A stretch of 64,000 bases of DNA from Ancylobacter lacus (GTDB lineage Bacteria > Pseudomonadota > Alphaproteobacteria > Rhizobiales > Xanthobacteraceae), in contig NZ_JAHBGE010000044.1 in assembly GCF_018390635.1 (NCBI RefSeq), positions 374,769 to 438,768 on the forward strand, in the 5' to 3' direction. Position numbers and translations under genes: made by a program. The notes beneath the pieces were generated by a model, which did no database searches, had not been told where the DNA came from, and worked only from the letters and a program-made list of their open reading frames with translations. Below are positions 45,432-53,549 of the stretch, one piece after another; the stretch's first letter is position 1; every line of letters begins with the position of its first letter.

Positions 45432-46399
45432 AGCGTCACCTCGACCGGCCGGGGGAGCGGCAGATGCGGCAGGTCAGGCACCGCGCCGTCGCGGATGAGC
45501 TCGGCGACGAAGGCCAGCGGATTGATGGCGAGGGCGCGGTGCAGCCCGACATAGGAGGTCGTCAGCCGCGGATTGATTTCCAGCACGACAGGTCCCTTGG
45601 GTGTTTCGATGTAGTCGATGCCGATGAGGCCATGCAGGCCGGGCAGGGCGGCGAAGATCTGCGCGGTGAGGGCTTCGAGGCGCGAATCGGGAGGCTCTAC
45701 CCCCACGGTGACGCCGTGGAACATGAAGCGGTCCTCGGTGCGGACCACATTCTGCCGGTTGACGCTGAGCACATGGCTGCGCCCGCCCTGGCACAGCGCG
45801 CACAGGCTCCAGGCCTCGCCCTCGACCAGCGGCTGGACCACGCCGCCGGTGAAGCTCGGCCGGGGCGGCGTGGCGACGACGAAGGTGAGGAGGGTACCGG
45901 CACCGTCGTCCGGTTTCACGACGAAGGGGCCGGGATGATCCGCCGGCACTTCGCCCGCCCGCCAGGTCGGCACCACCGGCACGCCGGCCGCCGCGAGGCG
46001 TTGCGACGTCGCCAGCTTGCTCGCACCGATCTCCAGCGTCGCCGCGTCGCAGGCGATGACGCGCGCGTTCACGGTGCGCATCAGCGCCACCAGCGCAGCG
46101 AGTTCACCCCCGGTTTCCGGTGCGATCGGCCAGCAGCAATGCGCCTCGGCCGCAAGCTCGGCCCACATTTCCCAGGCGGCGGGGCCGGCCTTCACCGGCC
46201 GGCTCTGCCCGCGCGGCGGGGGCGGCAGACGGTCGTCGTGTGTCGTGACCACCCGTACCCCGGGCAGGTCCTCCAGATCGCCAATCAGCGCATCGCGCAT
46301 CAGTGCGCCTTCGGCTATCAGGGAGGCCGGCAGCTCGGGGCCGGCAAAGCCACCGCCGGTCACCGTCTCGCACACGAAGACGAGCATCGGATCATCCAT
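45428..46399 (-). CDS. ATP-grasp ligase, tyramine-glutamate ligase (MfnD)-like
   Basis: This 323-residue ATP-grasp protein has the family's lysine (SKLATSQRLAAAGVPVVPTW, then FVVKPDDGAGT), the ATP-binding and metal-binding region GIDYIETPKGPVVLEINPRLTTSYVGLH, and no other domain. It is closest in impression to MfnD (MJ0815), which joins glutamate to tyramine in methanofuran synthesis, or to related carbamoyl-phosphate-synthase-like ligases of C1 clusters. Adjacent MfnF-like and MfnB genes in this window support a methylofuran role. The first ATG is used; a second ATG four codons on is possible. The upstream spacing to the divergent HisA-like gene is only 20 bases, with no purine-rich site on this strand. 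Confidence 0.72.
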   Translation of the reverse strand: MDDPMLVFVCETVTGGGFAGPELPASLIAEGALMRDALIGDLEDLPGVRVVTTHDDRLPPPPRGQSRPVKAGPAAWEMWAELAAEAHCCWPIAPETGGELAALVALMRTVNARVIACDAATLEIGASKLATSQRLAAAGVPVVPTWRAGEVPADHPGPFVVKPDDGAGTLLTFVVATPPRPSFTGGVVQPLVEGEAWSLCALCQGGRSHVLSVNRQNVVRTEDRFMFHGVTVGVEPPDSRLEALTAQIFAALPGLHGLIGIDYIETPKGPVVLEINPRLTTSYVGLHRALAINPLAFVAELIRDGAVPDLPHLPLPRPVEVTL

Positions 46400-46419
46400 T
46401 CAGGAGAGGGAACAAGGGC

Positions 46420-47118
46420 GTGGAACTTATACCTGTGCTCGACCTGATGGGAGGGGTCGTCGTGCACGCCCGCCGTGGCGAACGGCACGCCTACCGCCCG
46501 ATCGAGACCCCGCTCTGTACGGGAGCCGAACCGATGGACGTGGCGGCGGCGCTGCTGGGGCTGGCTCCCTTCCGCACGCTCTACATCGCCGATCTCGACG
46601 CCATCCGCGGCACGGGCGGGCACGATGATGTCATCGGCGCGCTGCGAGGTCGCTTCCCCGGGCTGAGGCTTCTGGTCGACGCGGGCGAGGCGACGCCGGC
46701 CCGCATCTCCCGGCGCCGGGCCGAGGGGCTGGGGCAGCCCGTGGTCGGCACCGAGGCGCTGGCGGACATCGCGGCGGCGCGTTCCGTGCTGGCGGAAGAA
46801 GGCGTGATTCTGTCGCTCGACCACGATGCTTCCGGCCGGATGGGCCCCGAAGAGGTCCACGAGGCGACCGCCCTCTGGCCGGCGGAGCTGATCGTGATGA
46901 CGCTGGCGCGGGTCGGCTCGCAGGAGGGCCCCGATCACGCCCGGCTGGCGCAGGTGCTGGCTAAGGCCGGCGCGCGCCGGGTTCATGCCGCCGGCGGCGT
47001 GCGCACGGCAGCCGATCTCGACCGCCTTGCGGAGGCCGGCGCCGCCGGGGTGCTGCTCGCGAGCGCGCTTCACGACGGGCGGCTGGACGCGGCGACGCTG
47101 CGGCGCTTCATGGGCTGA
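46420..47118 (+). CDS. HisA/HisF-like isomerase of the H4MPT cluster
   Basis: This 232-residue TIM-barrel protein is related to HisA, the Amadori isomerase of histidine synthesis. It retains D8 (PVLDLMGGVV), a second acidic site at D134/D136 (LSLDHDASGR) and two phosphate-binding loops (HAAGGVRTAADL and GVLLASALHDG). Such HisA-like genes are a constant part of methanopterin/methylofuran clusters in methylotrophs and are not the histidine-pathway gene. An aminosugar or pterin Amadori-type step is likely but unproven. It starts with GTG after an AGGAGAGGG site. It is the only + strand gene within a block of - strand genes, 20 bases from one neighbour and overlapping the other by 11. Confidence 0.75.
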   Translation: MELIPVLDLMGGVVVHARRGERHAYRPIETPLCTGAEPMDVAAALLGLAPFRTLYIADLDAIRGTGGHDDVIGALRGRFPGLRLLVDAGEATPARISRRRAEGLGQPVVGTEALADIAAARSVLAEEGVILSLDHDASGRMGPEEVHEATALWPAELIVMTLARVGSQEGPDHARLAQVLAKAGARRVHAAGGVRTAADLDRLAEAGAAGVLLASALHDGRLDAATLRRFMG

Positions 47119-47932
47119 TCAGCCCGTCAAGACGCGCGGCGAACAGGCTGGCGACGGTGAGGTCGGCGCTGGTGCCGGGATTGAGCCCCCGCCGCTTTAG
47201 CGCCACGTCGAAGGCGGCGAGCGGCGCGCGTCGCTGCTCCGCCGGGCTGTGCCACGGCACGGTCATCTCGATCTGCGCCGCCTCGGCCTGCACCTCGCGG
47301 GCAACCTCTGGCCCGAACTTCCGCAGGATATGGCTGTCGGGAAAGGCCGCCATGAAGCGCAGATGCGCAGCTTCCGCGCGCGCGTCGACGGGCACGGCGG
47401 TGAGGCGGGGCAACCCGATCTCGAAGATGTCGTCGAACCCGCCGGCATATTGCCGGGCGATCCGGTCGCGCTCCGCCGCCACCGCCATCGCTTCGCGCAG
47501 CGTGATGCTGGGCGGGGCGGCCACGTCGTGCTCGGCGGCGCGGCCGAGCCCGCCGGGATTGGCGCGGGTGATGGCGCGGAACGCTGCGGCGGCATCCTCC
47601 CGGGAGAGCCCGTCGAGAACCGCCCGGAGAGCCGGCCGCAGCGCGCCGCCCCGTTCGGCCGCGGCGGCGAGGGGCGCGCACAGCAGCAGGATGCCGAGAT
47701 TGGTGTTGAGGCCGGTGGCCGCGACGGAGGCCTCCACCGCCGCCTCGATCCGCTCGCCGACGCGGGCGCCCGGCGTGCAGAGCCGGGGTGCCGCGGCCGC
47801 AGCCGCCGCCTGGAAATGCGCGACCTCCATGCCATGCCCGGCGCTGAAGCGATGGACGTTCCCCGCTTTCAGCGCGTCCAGCTCCTCATGGCAGGAGGCA
47901 AGGAAGCGGGTCTCGATCGCGGCGGCGTCCAT
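47108..47932 (-). CDS. CitG/MdcB-like triphosphoribosyl-dephospho-CoA synthase homologue
   Basis: This 274-residue alpha-helical protein belongs to the CitG/MdcB family, which attaches ribose-phosphate to dephospho-CoA for citrate or malonate enzymes. The visible blocks are ELDALKAGNVHRFSAGHGM, ASVAATGLNTNLGILLLCAPLA, and GLNPGTSADLTVASLFAARL. No citrate lyase or malonate decarboxylase genes are nearby. This homologue is regularly found in H4MPT clusters of methylotrophs, where a nucleotide or ribosyl-phosphate transfer in cofactor synthesis is plausible. The start at 47932 is tentative because the ribosome-binding site is weak and the frame is open further upstream. It overlaps the HisA-like gene by 11 bases in a tail-to-tail arrangement. 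Confidence 0.75.
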   Translation of the reverse strand: MDAAAIETRFLASCHEELDALKAGNVHRFSAGHGMEVAHFQAAAAAAAPRLCTPGARVGERIEAAVEASVAATGLNTNLGILLLCAPLAAAAERGGALRPALRAVLDGLSREDAAAAFRAITRANPGGLGRAAEHDVAAPPSITLREAMAVAAERDRIARQYAGGFDDIFEIGLPRLTAVPVDARAEAAHLRFMAAFPDSHILRKFGPEVAREVQAEAAQIEMTVPWHSPAEQRRAPLAAFDVALKRRGLNPGTSADLTVASLFAARLDGLISP

Positions 47933-47949
47933 GGGCGCGATCGGTCGGC

Positions 47950-48873
47950 TCACGCGGCTGGCGCGCGGTTGAGGGTCGTCGCGAGGTGGCGGGCCATCGT
48001 GGCGGCGACGTCGATCTCGGTGGTGCGCTGGAGGCCCTTCCACGCCGGCATGGAATTGACCTCCAGCACGGAAAAGCCGCCCGCGGCATCCTCGATGAGG
48101 TCGACCCCGGCATAGTCGGCGCCTACCGCCGCAGTGGCGCGCACGGCATAGGCGGCGGCGATGCCGTCGATCGGCGCCGGCTCGCCGGCAGCGCCCTGAT
48201 GAATATTGGTGATCCAGCGCTCCGAGCGGCGGATCATCGCCGCGACCGCCCGGCCGCCCACGACATAGACGCGCCAGTCCTGGTACATGCCCCCGCTCTG
48301 GCGGCCCTCGACGAAGTCCTGCAGATAATAGACCCCGCCGACCTTCTCCGGCTCCGGCAGGGGCTGCCGCGGCTCGATGCGGCGGATACCCTTGCCCTGG
48401 GCGCCGAACAGCGGCTTCAGCACGCTGTCGGCCGGCGCCTCGTCGACCAGCGCCTGCATGGCGGCGCGATCCTCGCGGACGAAGGTGCGCGGCGTCGGCA
48501 GGCCGGCCCGGCCGATGAGAAAGCTGGTCATGCTCTTGTCGACGCAGCGCTCGATGGCGCGGGCGTCGTTCATAACCTTAACCCCCAGTTCACGCAGCGC
48601 ATGCAGCACGCCGAGCCGCATGGTGATCTGCTCGGTCGTGCCCTTGGCGATCACCCGGATGAAGGCAGCGGCGGGCAGCCGGCCGTCGAGGCCGGGAATG
48701 AGCAGGCCGTGCGGGGTCTCGCCGATCGCGAAGCCGCAGTCGTTCAGCGAGAGCACCAGCACGTCGAGGCCTTCGCGCTCGATGGCGCGGCGCAGGGTGC
48801 GGGTGTGCCAGTCGGCATCCTCGGTGAAGATGACGACGGTGTCGGCGCGGCGCTCGAGGGGCGAATGGCTCAT
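47950..48873 (-). CDS. RimK/MptN-like ATP-grasp glutamate ligase
   Basis: This 307-residue ATP-grasp ligase resembles RimK and archaeal MptN, which adds glutamate to the tail of tetrahydromethanopterin. The ATP-grasp motifs are visible: AIERCVDKSMTSFLIGRAG, SVLKPLFGAQGKGI, YYLQDFVEG, and GVDLIEDAAGGFSVLEVNSMP with the metal-binding Glu and Asn. In methylotrophs it may add glutamates to dephospho-H4MPT or to methylofuran, which carries a long glutamate chain. It overlaps mch by four bases (ATGA) and precedes the CitG-like gene by 17 bases, so it is in the mch operon. The acceptor is uncertain. Confidence 0.8.
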   Translation of the reverse strand: MSHSPLERRADTVVIFTEDADWHTRTLRRAIEREGLDVLVLSLNDCGFAIGETPHGLLIPGLDGRLPAAAFIRVIAKGTTEQITMRLGVLHALRELGVKVMNDARAIERCVDKSMTSFLIGRAGLPTPRTFVREDRAAMQALVDEAPADSVLKPLFGAQGKGIRRIEPRQPLPEPEKVGGVYYLQDFVEGRQSGGMYQDWRVYVVGGRAVAAMIRRSERWITNIHQGAAGEPAPIDGIAAAYAVRATAAVGADYAGVDLIEDAAGGFSVLEVNSMPAWKGLQRTTEIDVAATMARHLATTLNRAPAA

Positions 48874-49826
48874 GCGAAGGACCGTTCCAGTATGTCGTCG
48901 TGGAAGGCGCCGAAGGTGAAGCTGCGCCCCGTCTCCAGCGCCGTCACCGTGACCCGGGCCGGGCTGAACAGCATCGGGTCCATGGCATAGAAATCGCCCT
49001 TATAGGCGGTGAAGATCTCGGCAAAGGTGCGGCCATGGTCGCGCGAGGACGAGCTTGGCAGCCCCTCGGCGAGCTCGCGGGCTTCGCTTTCCGGGCCGGT
49101 GACGAAGAGCTGGACGTCGCCGCCATAGAGCGTGGCGTCGTTGGTGCGGCCCATGGCGGCGACGAAGTCCGGTGCCGGCGGGGGCAGCGGCGAGCTGCCG
49201 ATGCCGTCGACGACGCGGTCGAGCGGGAAATGCAGGGCATGCGTCTTGTGCAGGGCGACCTCCAGCACGCGCGCCACGATCTGCACGGTGCCGGCGAGGC
49301 TGCTGGTGGGGGTGAGGATGAGGGTCAGCTTCTCCGGCGCGATGCCGCATTCCTCGGCGATGCGGGCGACGAGGCTGTCGGGCGGTGTCTTGTCCACTTC
49401 CAGTACCAGCCCGGCATGGTCGGCGCTGTCCTTGTAGGCAAGTTCCTCGAACAGCTTCTCCTTCGCCCAGAGCGCGCGGCCGGGACCCGAGCCGAGGGCG
49501 AAGAAATCACCTTCGGACAAGCTCCAGCCGGCATATTGGCTGCCGAGACAGGCGAGGACCGGGTCGGCGGTCGTGACCGTCACCATGGTGCCCCAGCGTG
49601 CGAAGCGCCCGCTGGTCGCGATGCCTACCGAGCCGAGGCCGCCGAGGCAGATCTCGGCGATGCGCCGGCCGGCTTCGATGCCGCCCCGTGCCGCGATGCC
49701 GGCATCGATGATGCGGGCGCCGCAGGGGCTGCGGCTCACGCCGAGCCGAAGCGGGCCGGCCTGGGCGACGAGGGCGTCGATGAGAGGCGCGGAAAGCGCG
49801 GCTACGCTCGGGCGGGGGTCGCTCAT
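48870..49826 (-). CDS. mch: Methenyl-tetrahydromethanopterin cyclohydrolase
   Basis: Mch converts methenyl-H4MPT and water to formyl-H4MPT in the formaldehyde oxidation pathway. The 318-residue length fits. Family features are the N-terminal GVSRSPCGARIIDAGI block, GRRIAEICLGGLGSVGI, CLGSQYAGWSL, and KLTLILTPTSSLAGTVQIVARVLEVALHK. The order mtdB-ATP-grasp-mch is common in methylotrophs. The start is three bases after the end of the ATP-grasp gene, and its stop overlaps the RimK-like gene. No missing residue was seen. It does not act on the folate cofactor. Confidence 0.95.
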   Translation of the reverse strand: MSDPRPSVAALSAPLIDALVAQAGPLRLGVSRSPCGARIIDAGIAARGGIEAGRRIAEICLGGLGSVGIATSGRFARWGTMVTVTTADPVLACLGSQYAGWSLSEGDFFALGSGPGRALWAKEKLFEELAYKDSADHAGLVLEVDKTPPDSLVARIAEECGIAPEKLTLILTPTSSLAGTVQIVARVLEVALHKTHALHFPLDRVVDGIGSSPLPPPAPDFVAAMGRTNDATLYGGDVQLFVTGPESEARELAEGLPSSSSRDHGRTFAEIFTAYKGDFYAMDPMLFSPARVTVTALETGRSFTFGAFHDDILERSFA

Positions 49827-49829
49827 GGG

Positions 49830-51020
49830 TCAGGTCTCCTGGGCTGCGGCGGTGCGGCGGCTGCGCCGGAGCGCACGCCACAGTTCGTCCATCTGTTCGG
49901 TTACGGCGGTGCGCGCCGCCTCGGCGGTGTCGGCCGAGGCGCGCACGGTACAGAGCGGGTCGTTCGCCTCGATGCGCGTGCCCGGCGCGGGCCGGTCGAC
50001 GGTCCAGGCGGGCAGCGGATCGTGGCCAATCCCGATCGCCTGCGGGGCATAGAGTACGGCGGCGGCATGGGCGGGGCGGCCCGGACGGGGCATCAAGGGC
50101 GCGATATCCGGCAGCCTGCCGCCGCAGGCGTCGAGATGAAGCCGGAGCAGCGGCGGCAGCGGGGCATGGTCGAAGATGTCCAGCGTGGCGCCGGGCCGGG
50201 GGTTGATCTCGATCAGGTTCCAGCCCTGCGCCGTGAGCAGCAGGTCGGCGCTCATCAGGCCCACCGTACCGGCGGCGGCAACCAGCGCGTCGAGCGCCTG
50301 GGTCACCTCGCGCGTGATTACCTCCGGCACGGCGATGGGCCCGGCAGCGCCGCCGTAGCGGAACGGCGCCCCGGCCGTTGGGCTCGCCCATTGCCGGGAG
50401 AAGCCGAGCAGCCGCGCCCGCGTGCCGTCGCCCAGGAACAGCGCGGAGACGGGATCGCCGGGGAGGCGCTCCTGCAGGTACCAGCCCGGCCCGCGGGCCC
50501 GCTCCGCCGGTGTCACATGCCAGCCGCCGGAACCGCCGATCCGCTTTTCCAGCGCCGCCGTGCCTGCCGGTGCTCCGTCCGGGAAGAGCCGAGGATGTGG
50601 GATGGCGAGCGAGGCGAGCAGGGTGGTGAGGGCGACCGGGTCCTTGAGACGGTAAAGCTGGTCCGGTCCGTTGCCCACGACGTCGAAGTCCCGCGCGATA
50701 CGCGCGACGAGATCGGGCGCCTCCTCGAAACCCGAGCCGAGCACGACCGGAAGTCCCGGCGCGGCACGGGCCGTGAGCTGCGCCATGAAATCATCGGAGT
50801 CGAACGAAAACCCGCCCCGGCGACGCACCAGGGCGGCGTCCGCAGCGAGTTCCCGTGTGTCCTGGTCGCAGAACAGATCCAGCGCGATCGGACGGTATCC
50901 CGCGCGGCGCGCCGCAGCCGCGAGGCCGCGGGCAGAGATGCCCGCGACGACGAGGGTGGGAAGGCTGTCCGGTGCCGGAGCCTCACGCGGCGAGGAGCGA
51001 CCTTGCAAGCCTGAAGGCAT
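49830..51020 (-). CDS. ATP-grasp protein of the H4MPT cluster (Orf5-type)
   Basis: This is an ATP-grasp enzyme of up to 396 residues with an N-terminal dinucleotide-like domain (LVVAGISARGLAAAARRAGY) and a GWYLQERLPGDPVSAL block. It also has MSADLLLTAQGWNLIEINPRPGAT, the catalytic metal-binding end of the fold, and a distinctive C-terminal domain (AAVLYAPQAIGIG onward). It matches the conserved ATP-grasp gene between mch and mtdB of methylotrophic bacteria, whose substrate is unknown. It may join an amino acid or tail to H4MPT or methylofuran. The first ATG overlaps mtdB by 38 bases, so a later GTG start is possible. Confidence 0.75.
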   Translation of the reverse strand: MPSGLQGRSSPREAPAPDSLPTLVVAGISARGLAAAARRAGYRPIALDLFCDQDTRELAADAALVRRRGGFSFDSDDFMAQLTARAAPGLPVVLGSGFEEAPDLVARIARDFDVVGNGPDQLYRLKDPVALTTLLASLAIPHPRLFPDGAPAGTAALEKRIGGSGGWHVTPAERARGPGWYLQERLPGDPVSALFLGDGTRARLLGFSRQWASPTAGAPFRYGGAAGPIAVPEVITREVTQALDALVAAAGTVGLMSADLLLTAQGWNLIEINPRPGATLDIFDHAPLPPLLRLHLDACGGRLPDIAPLMPRPGRPAHAAAVLYAPQAIGIGHDPLPAWTVDRPAPGTRIEANDPLCTVRASADTAEAARTAVTEQMDELWRALRRSRRTAAAQET

Positions 51021-51882
51021 CCTCGAACCCGATATTCAGCGCCGTATCCGTGACGCGCATCTGCTTCAGCAGCTCGTGCTGGACCCGGTACTTCACATGG
51101 CCGATGGCCAGCGCGCCGATGCCCACCGCCTGGCCGCTGATCGGCTTGCCATCGTCATGGGCTTCCACACCGGCGATGCCCGGCGGGGGAACGGCGTTGA
51201 CGTCGGCGGCCACCAGCAGCCGGCTGGCGGAGGCGAGGTGATCCTCGGTCAGGATCTGGACGCCGGCCTTGCCGCAGGCGAGCACGATTTCGGCCTCCGG
51301 CAGGATGGCGTGCTTCTCCGCGTCGTTGCGCGCGGTTGCGCTCGAGAGATCGACGCCGAAGCGCACCTTGAAGTCCGCCGCCTTCAGGCGGACGCCGTCG
51401 AGGTCGCGATGACTCACCAGCGTGACATCGGCGCCGGCCTGCGCCGCGATCACCGCCGCGATGCCGCCGACGACGCCGGTCGCGCCATAGACCTGCAGCT
51501 TGGCGCCCTTCAGCCCGCCTTCGCGGCGGCCGGCGATCTTCTCCTCGACCTTGGCGATCATCGCCGCAGCGGTGGTGAAGGAACCCGCCGGGTCGACGAA
51601 GACCGAGATCTGGAACGGGGGGAACAGCGCGTTGCTGGCTTCCTTGGCCATGTCGAGGGCAAGGCTGGCGTCCTTGCCGCCGATGAACAGGCCGGTGCGG
51701 GAGGCGTGGTCGGGCGGACGCGAGAACATCATGTCCTGCGTCAGGTCCATCATCTCCTCCAGCTTCACGCGGGAATAGGGGAGGATGGTGGCGTATCCGG
51801 CGTCGACCGCCATGTTCACGTCGAACGGGCTGACGTGGGAAAGCGGCGTGACGATGTGGAGGATCGGAGCTTTGTCCGCCAT
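50983..51882 (-). CDS. mtdB: Methylene-tetrahydromethanopterin dehydrogenase MtdB
   Basis: MtdB oxidises methylene-H4MPT to methenyl-H4MPT with NAD+ or NADP+, the step after formaldehyde capture. The 299-residue protein has the N-terminal substrate domain (HIVTPLSHVSPFDVNMAVDAGY, then DLTQDMMFSRPP) and a Rossmann fold with GATGVVGGIAA and ADVTLVSHRDLDGV. The C-terminal AIGHVKYRVQHELLKQM completes the family pattern. It is the MtdB type and not MtdA. The upstream gap to the beta-RFAP synthase gene is 88 bases. It leads the group mtdB-ATP-grasp-mch-rimK-citG. Confidence 0.93.
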   Translation of the reverse strand: MADKAPILHIVTPLSHVSPFDVNMAVDAGYATILPYSRVKLEEMMDLTQDMMFSRPPDHASRTGLFIGGKDASLALDMAKEASNALFPPFQISVFVDPAGSFTTAAAMIAKVEEKIAGRREGGLKGAKLQVYGATGVVGGIAAVIAAQAGADVTLVSHRDLDGVRLKAADFKVRFGVDLSSATARNDAEKHAILPEAEIVLACGKAGVQILTEDHLASASRLLVAADVNAVPPPGIAGVEAHDDGKPISGQAVGIGALAIGHVKYRVQHELLKQMRVTDTALNIGFEDAFRLARSLLAA

Positions 51883-51970
51883 GTCGTTTCATTCTCCTAG
51901 GTAGGTTCGGGCCGTTGCGGCCTCGTTGGCGGGAGAAGGATAGCGACGCGGGCTTTCGCCAAACCGCCGC

Positions 51971-52999
51971 TCAGCGCTGCGCGTAGCAGGCAAGCCGTTC
52001 GATCCGCGCGCCGGCGTTGCTGCCGCGAACGCAGTCGAAAGCCAGGTGAGACAACGCGCCGAAACGGACGCGCGCCTCGCCGATCAGTCGCTCCGCCTCG
52101 TCGGGCGAGCCGACGATGGCGAAACCGGTGGGACCCCAGGAGCTCTGGCCGACGCCGCAAACGCCGGCCGCCTCGATCCACTCCATGACCTCGGCGACAT
52201 CGGGGCTCGTATAGCGGCCACCCTGTGCGCCCGCATAGTGGTCACCGAGCAATCTCTGCATTTCCCCCACGGCTTCGCCGAAATGTCGCACCTGCCCTTC
52301 CGCCAGCGCCGGCAGCGCCTTCATGACGGTGAGGCGGGCGAGGTGGCCAGCGAGGGTGTCGGCGAAGGGAGGGAGCTGCTCCATTGCCTGCACCTCGGCG
52401 CTGCCGCTGAGGCCGCGATGGGCGTGATCGTAGACCAGCAGGATACGCCAGTCCTCCGGAAAGGCGAGCCGGGAGAGGATCGGCGGGGGGGCGTCGCCCG
52501 CCCCGGTGCCCACCGCCTTGCCGCCGTCGAGGATTACGCCGCCCTGGGTGAAGGCGCCGATTCCGATGGACGAGCGGGCGCCGCGTGCCAGCGCCTGGCC
52601 GAGGTCGCGGGCGGACAGGTCGCGACCGCGCAGGATGGCGAGGGCGGTGGCGACGGCGAGGCCGAGCTGGGTGCCCGAGCCGAGCCCGGCATGGGGCGGC
52701 AGCGCCGCTTCCACCGTCACCCGCACCGCCGGGTCGAGCCCGAACGCACGTGCGGCTTTTTCGACCGCCGCCAGCGCCCGGTCGGCATCCGGCCCGCTGG
52801 CCTCCAGCCGGTCGGCCTTCTGCAGGCACACGATGGTCGCCGGCCGCTCCAGCGTCACGCCGAGGCTGCCGAAGCGGCGGCCGAGCGTGCCGGAGAGGTC
52901 GAGAAATCCAAGATGCAGGCGGCCCGGCGCGCTGATGCGCACCGCGGTGGGGCCGCCTTCGTCGCGGGCCGCGTCGAATGGAAGTCTTGTGTTGTTCAC
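51971..52999 (-). CDS. Beta-ribofuranosylaminobenzene 5'-phosphate synthase
   Basis: This GHMP-fold enzyme (about 342 residues) condenses PRPP with p-hydroxybenzoate or p-aminobenzoate with loss of CO2, the first committed step toward the arylamine part of methanopterin. The visible pattern is APGRLHLGFLDLSG near the start, ALPPHAGLGSGTQLGLAVATAL (the GHMP loop) and GVCGVGQSSWGPTGFAIV near the end. The GTG at 52999 follows GAGGAAA; an upstream ATG at 53071 would add 24 residues without conservation. It is the first gene of the - strand operon and its 5' end is 165 bases from the divergent dehydratase gene. Confidence 0.92.
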   Translation of the reverse strand: MNNTRLPFDAARDEGGPTAVRISAPGRLHLGFLDLSGTLGRRFGSLGVTLERPATIVCLQKADRLEASGPDADRALAAVEKAARAFGLDPAVRVTVEAALPPHAGLGSGTQLGLAVATALAILRGRDLSARDLGQALARGARSSIGIGAFTQGGVILDGGKAVGTGAGDAPPPILSRLAFPEDWRILLVYDHAHRGLSGSAEVQAMEQLPPFADTLAGHLARLTVMKALPALAEGQVRHFGEAVGEMQRLLGDHYAGAQGGRYTSPDVAEVMEWIEAAGVCGVGQSSWGPTGFAIVGSPDEAERLIGEARVRFGALSHLAFDCVRGSNAGARIERLACYAQR

Positions 53000-53163
53000 G
53001 GGCGTTTCCTCACCGCCATGGTAAGGCCAGCGCGGTTGCGGGGACAAGCGGTCGCCGGGCGGCACGGTCACGGCGTTTGCGGTGGCGGCGGACGCCGTGC
53101 TACCGAATCCCTCGACTCCGCCCGCGCCAGAACGGGCGAGGACCCGTGGGAGGAGGTGGCGCC

Positions 53164-53544
53164 GTGGCGGTCGATCCCAAAAAGACGTTCAGCGACGAGG
53201 AGATAGCCGCCCGTCTCGCGGCCGAGCTGCCGAAGTGGCGGCTGGAGGATGGCTGGATCCGCCGAACCTGGCGCACCTCGAGCTGGAAAGGCACGCTGAT
53301 GGTGATCAACGCCGTCGGCCACCTCGCCGAGGCAGCCTGGCACCATCCCGACATCACAGCCTCCTATGCCTGGGTCGAGGTGCGGCTCATCTCGCACGAC
53401 GTGAAGGGCATTACCGAGCGGGATTTCCAGCTCGCGAAAAAGATAGAAGATGTCGTGGGTTGGCAGCCGGGCGAGGAGCCGGGCAGCGCGCTCGAGGGAA
53501 CACCGCGCGGGGATCTGCGCTTTGCTTACATCAAGTATGATTGA
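53164..53544 (+). CDS. Pterin-4a-carbinolamine dehydratase-like protein
   Basis: This 126-residue protein fits the PCD/DCoH family: it has the active-site motif EAAWHHPDI (E-x3-HHP), then YAWVEVRLISHDVKGITERD with the conserved His-Asp and Arg-Asp. PCD dehydrates 4a-hydroxytetrahydrobiopterin. It starts with GTG after a near-perfect AGGAGG site. It ends five bases before the fhcB ATG, so it is the first gene of the fhc operon. Phenylalanine hydroxylase is not nearby, so a pterin role in H4MPT metabolism (for example dehydration of a hydroxylated or damaged cofactor) is more likely, but this is inference. Confidence 0.8.
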   Translation: MAVDPKKTFSDEEIAARLAAELPKWRLEDGWIRRTWRTSSWKGTLMVINAVGHLAEAAWHHPDITASYAWVEVRLISHDVKGITERDFQLAKKIEDVVGWQPGEEPGSALEGTPRGDLRFAYIKYD

Positions 53545-53549
53545 CCGCC

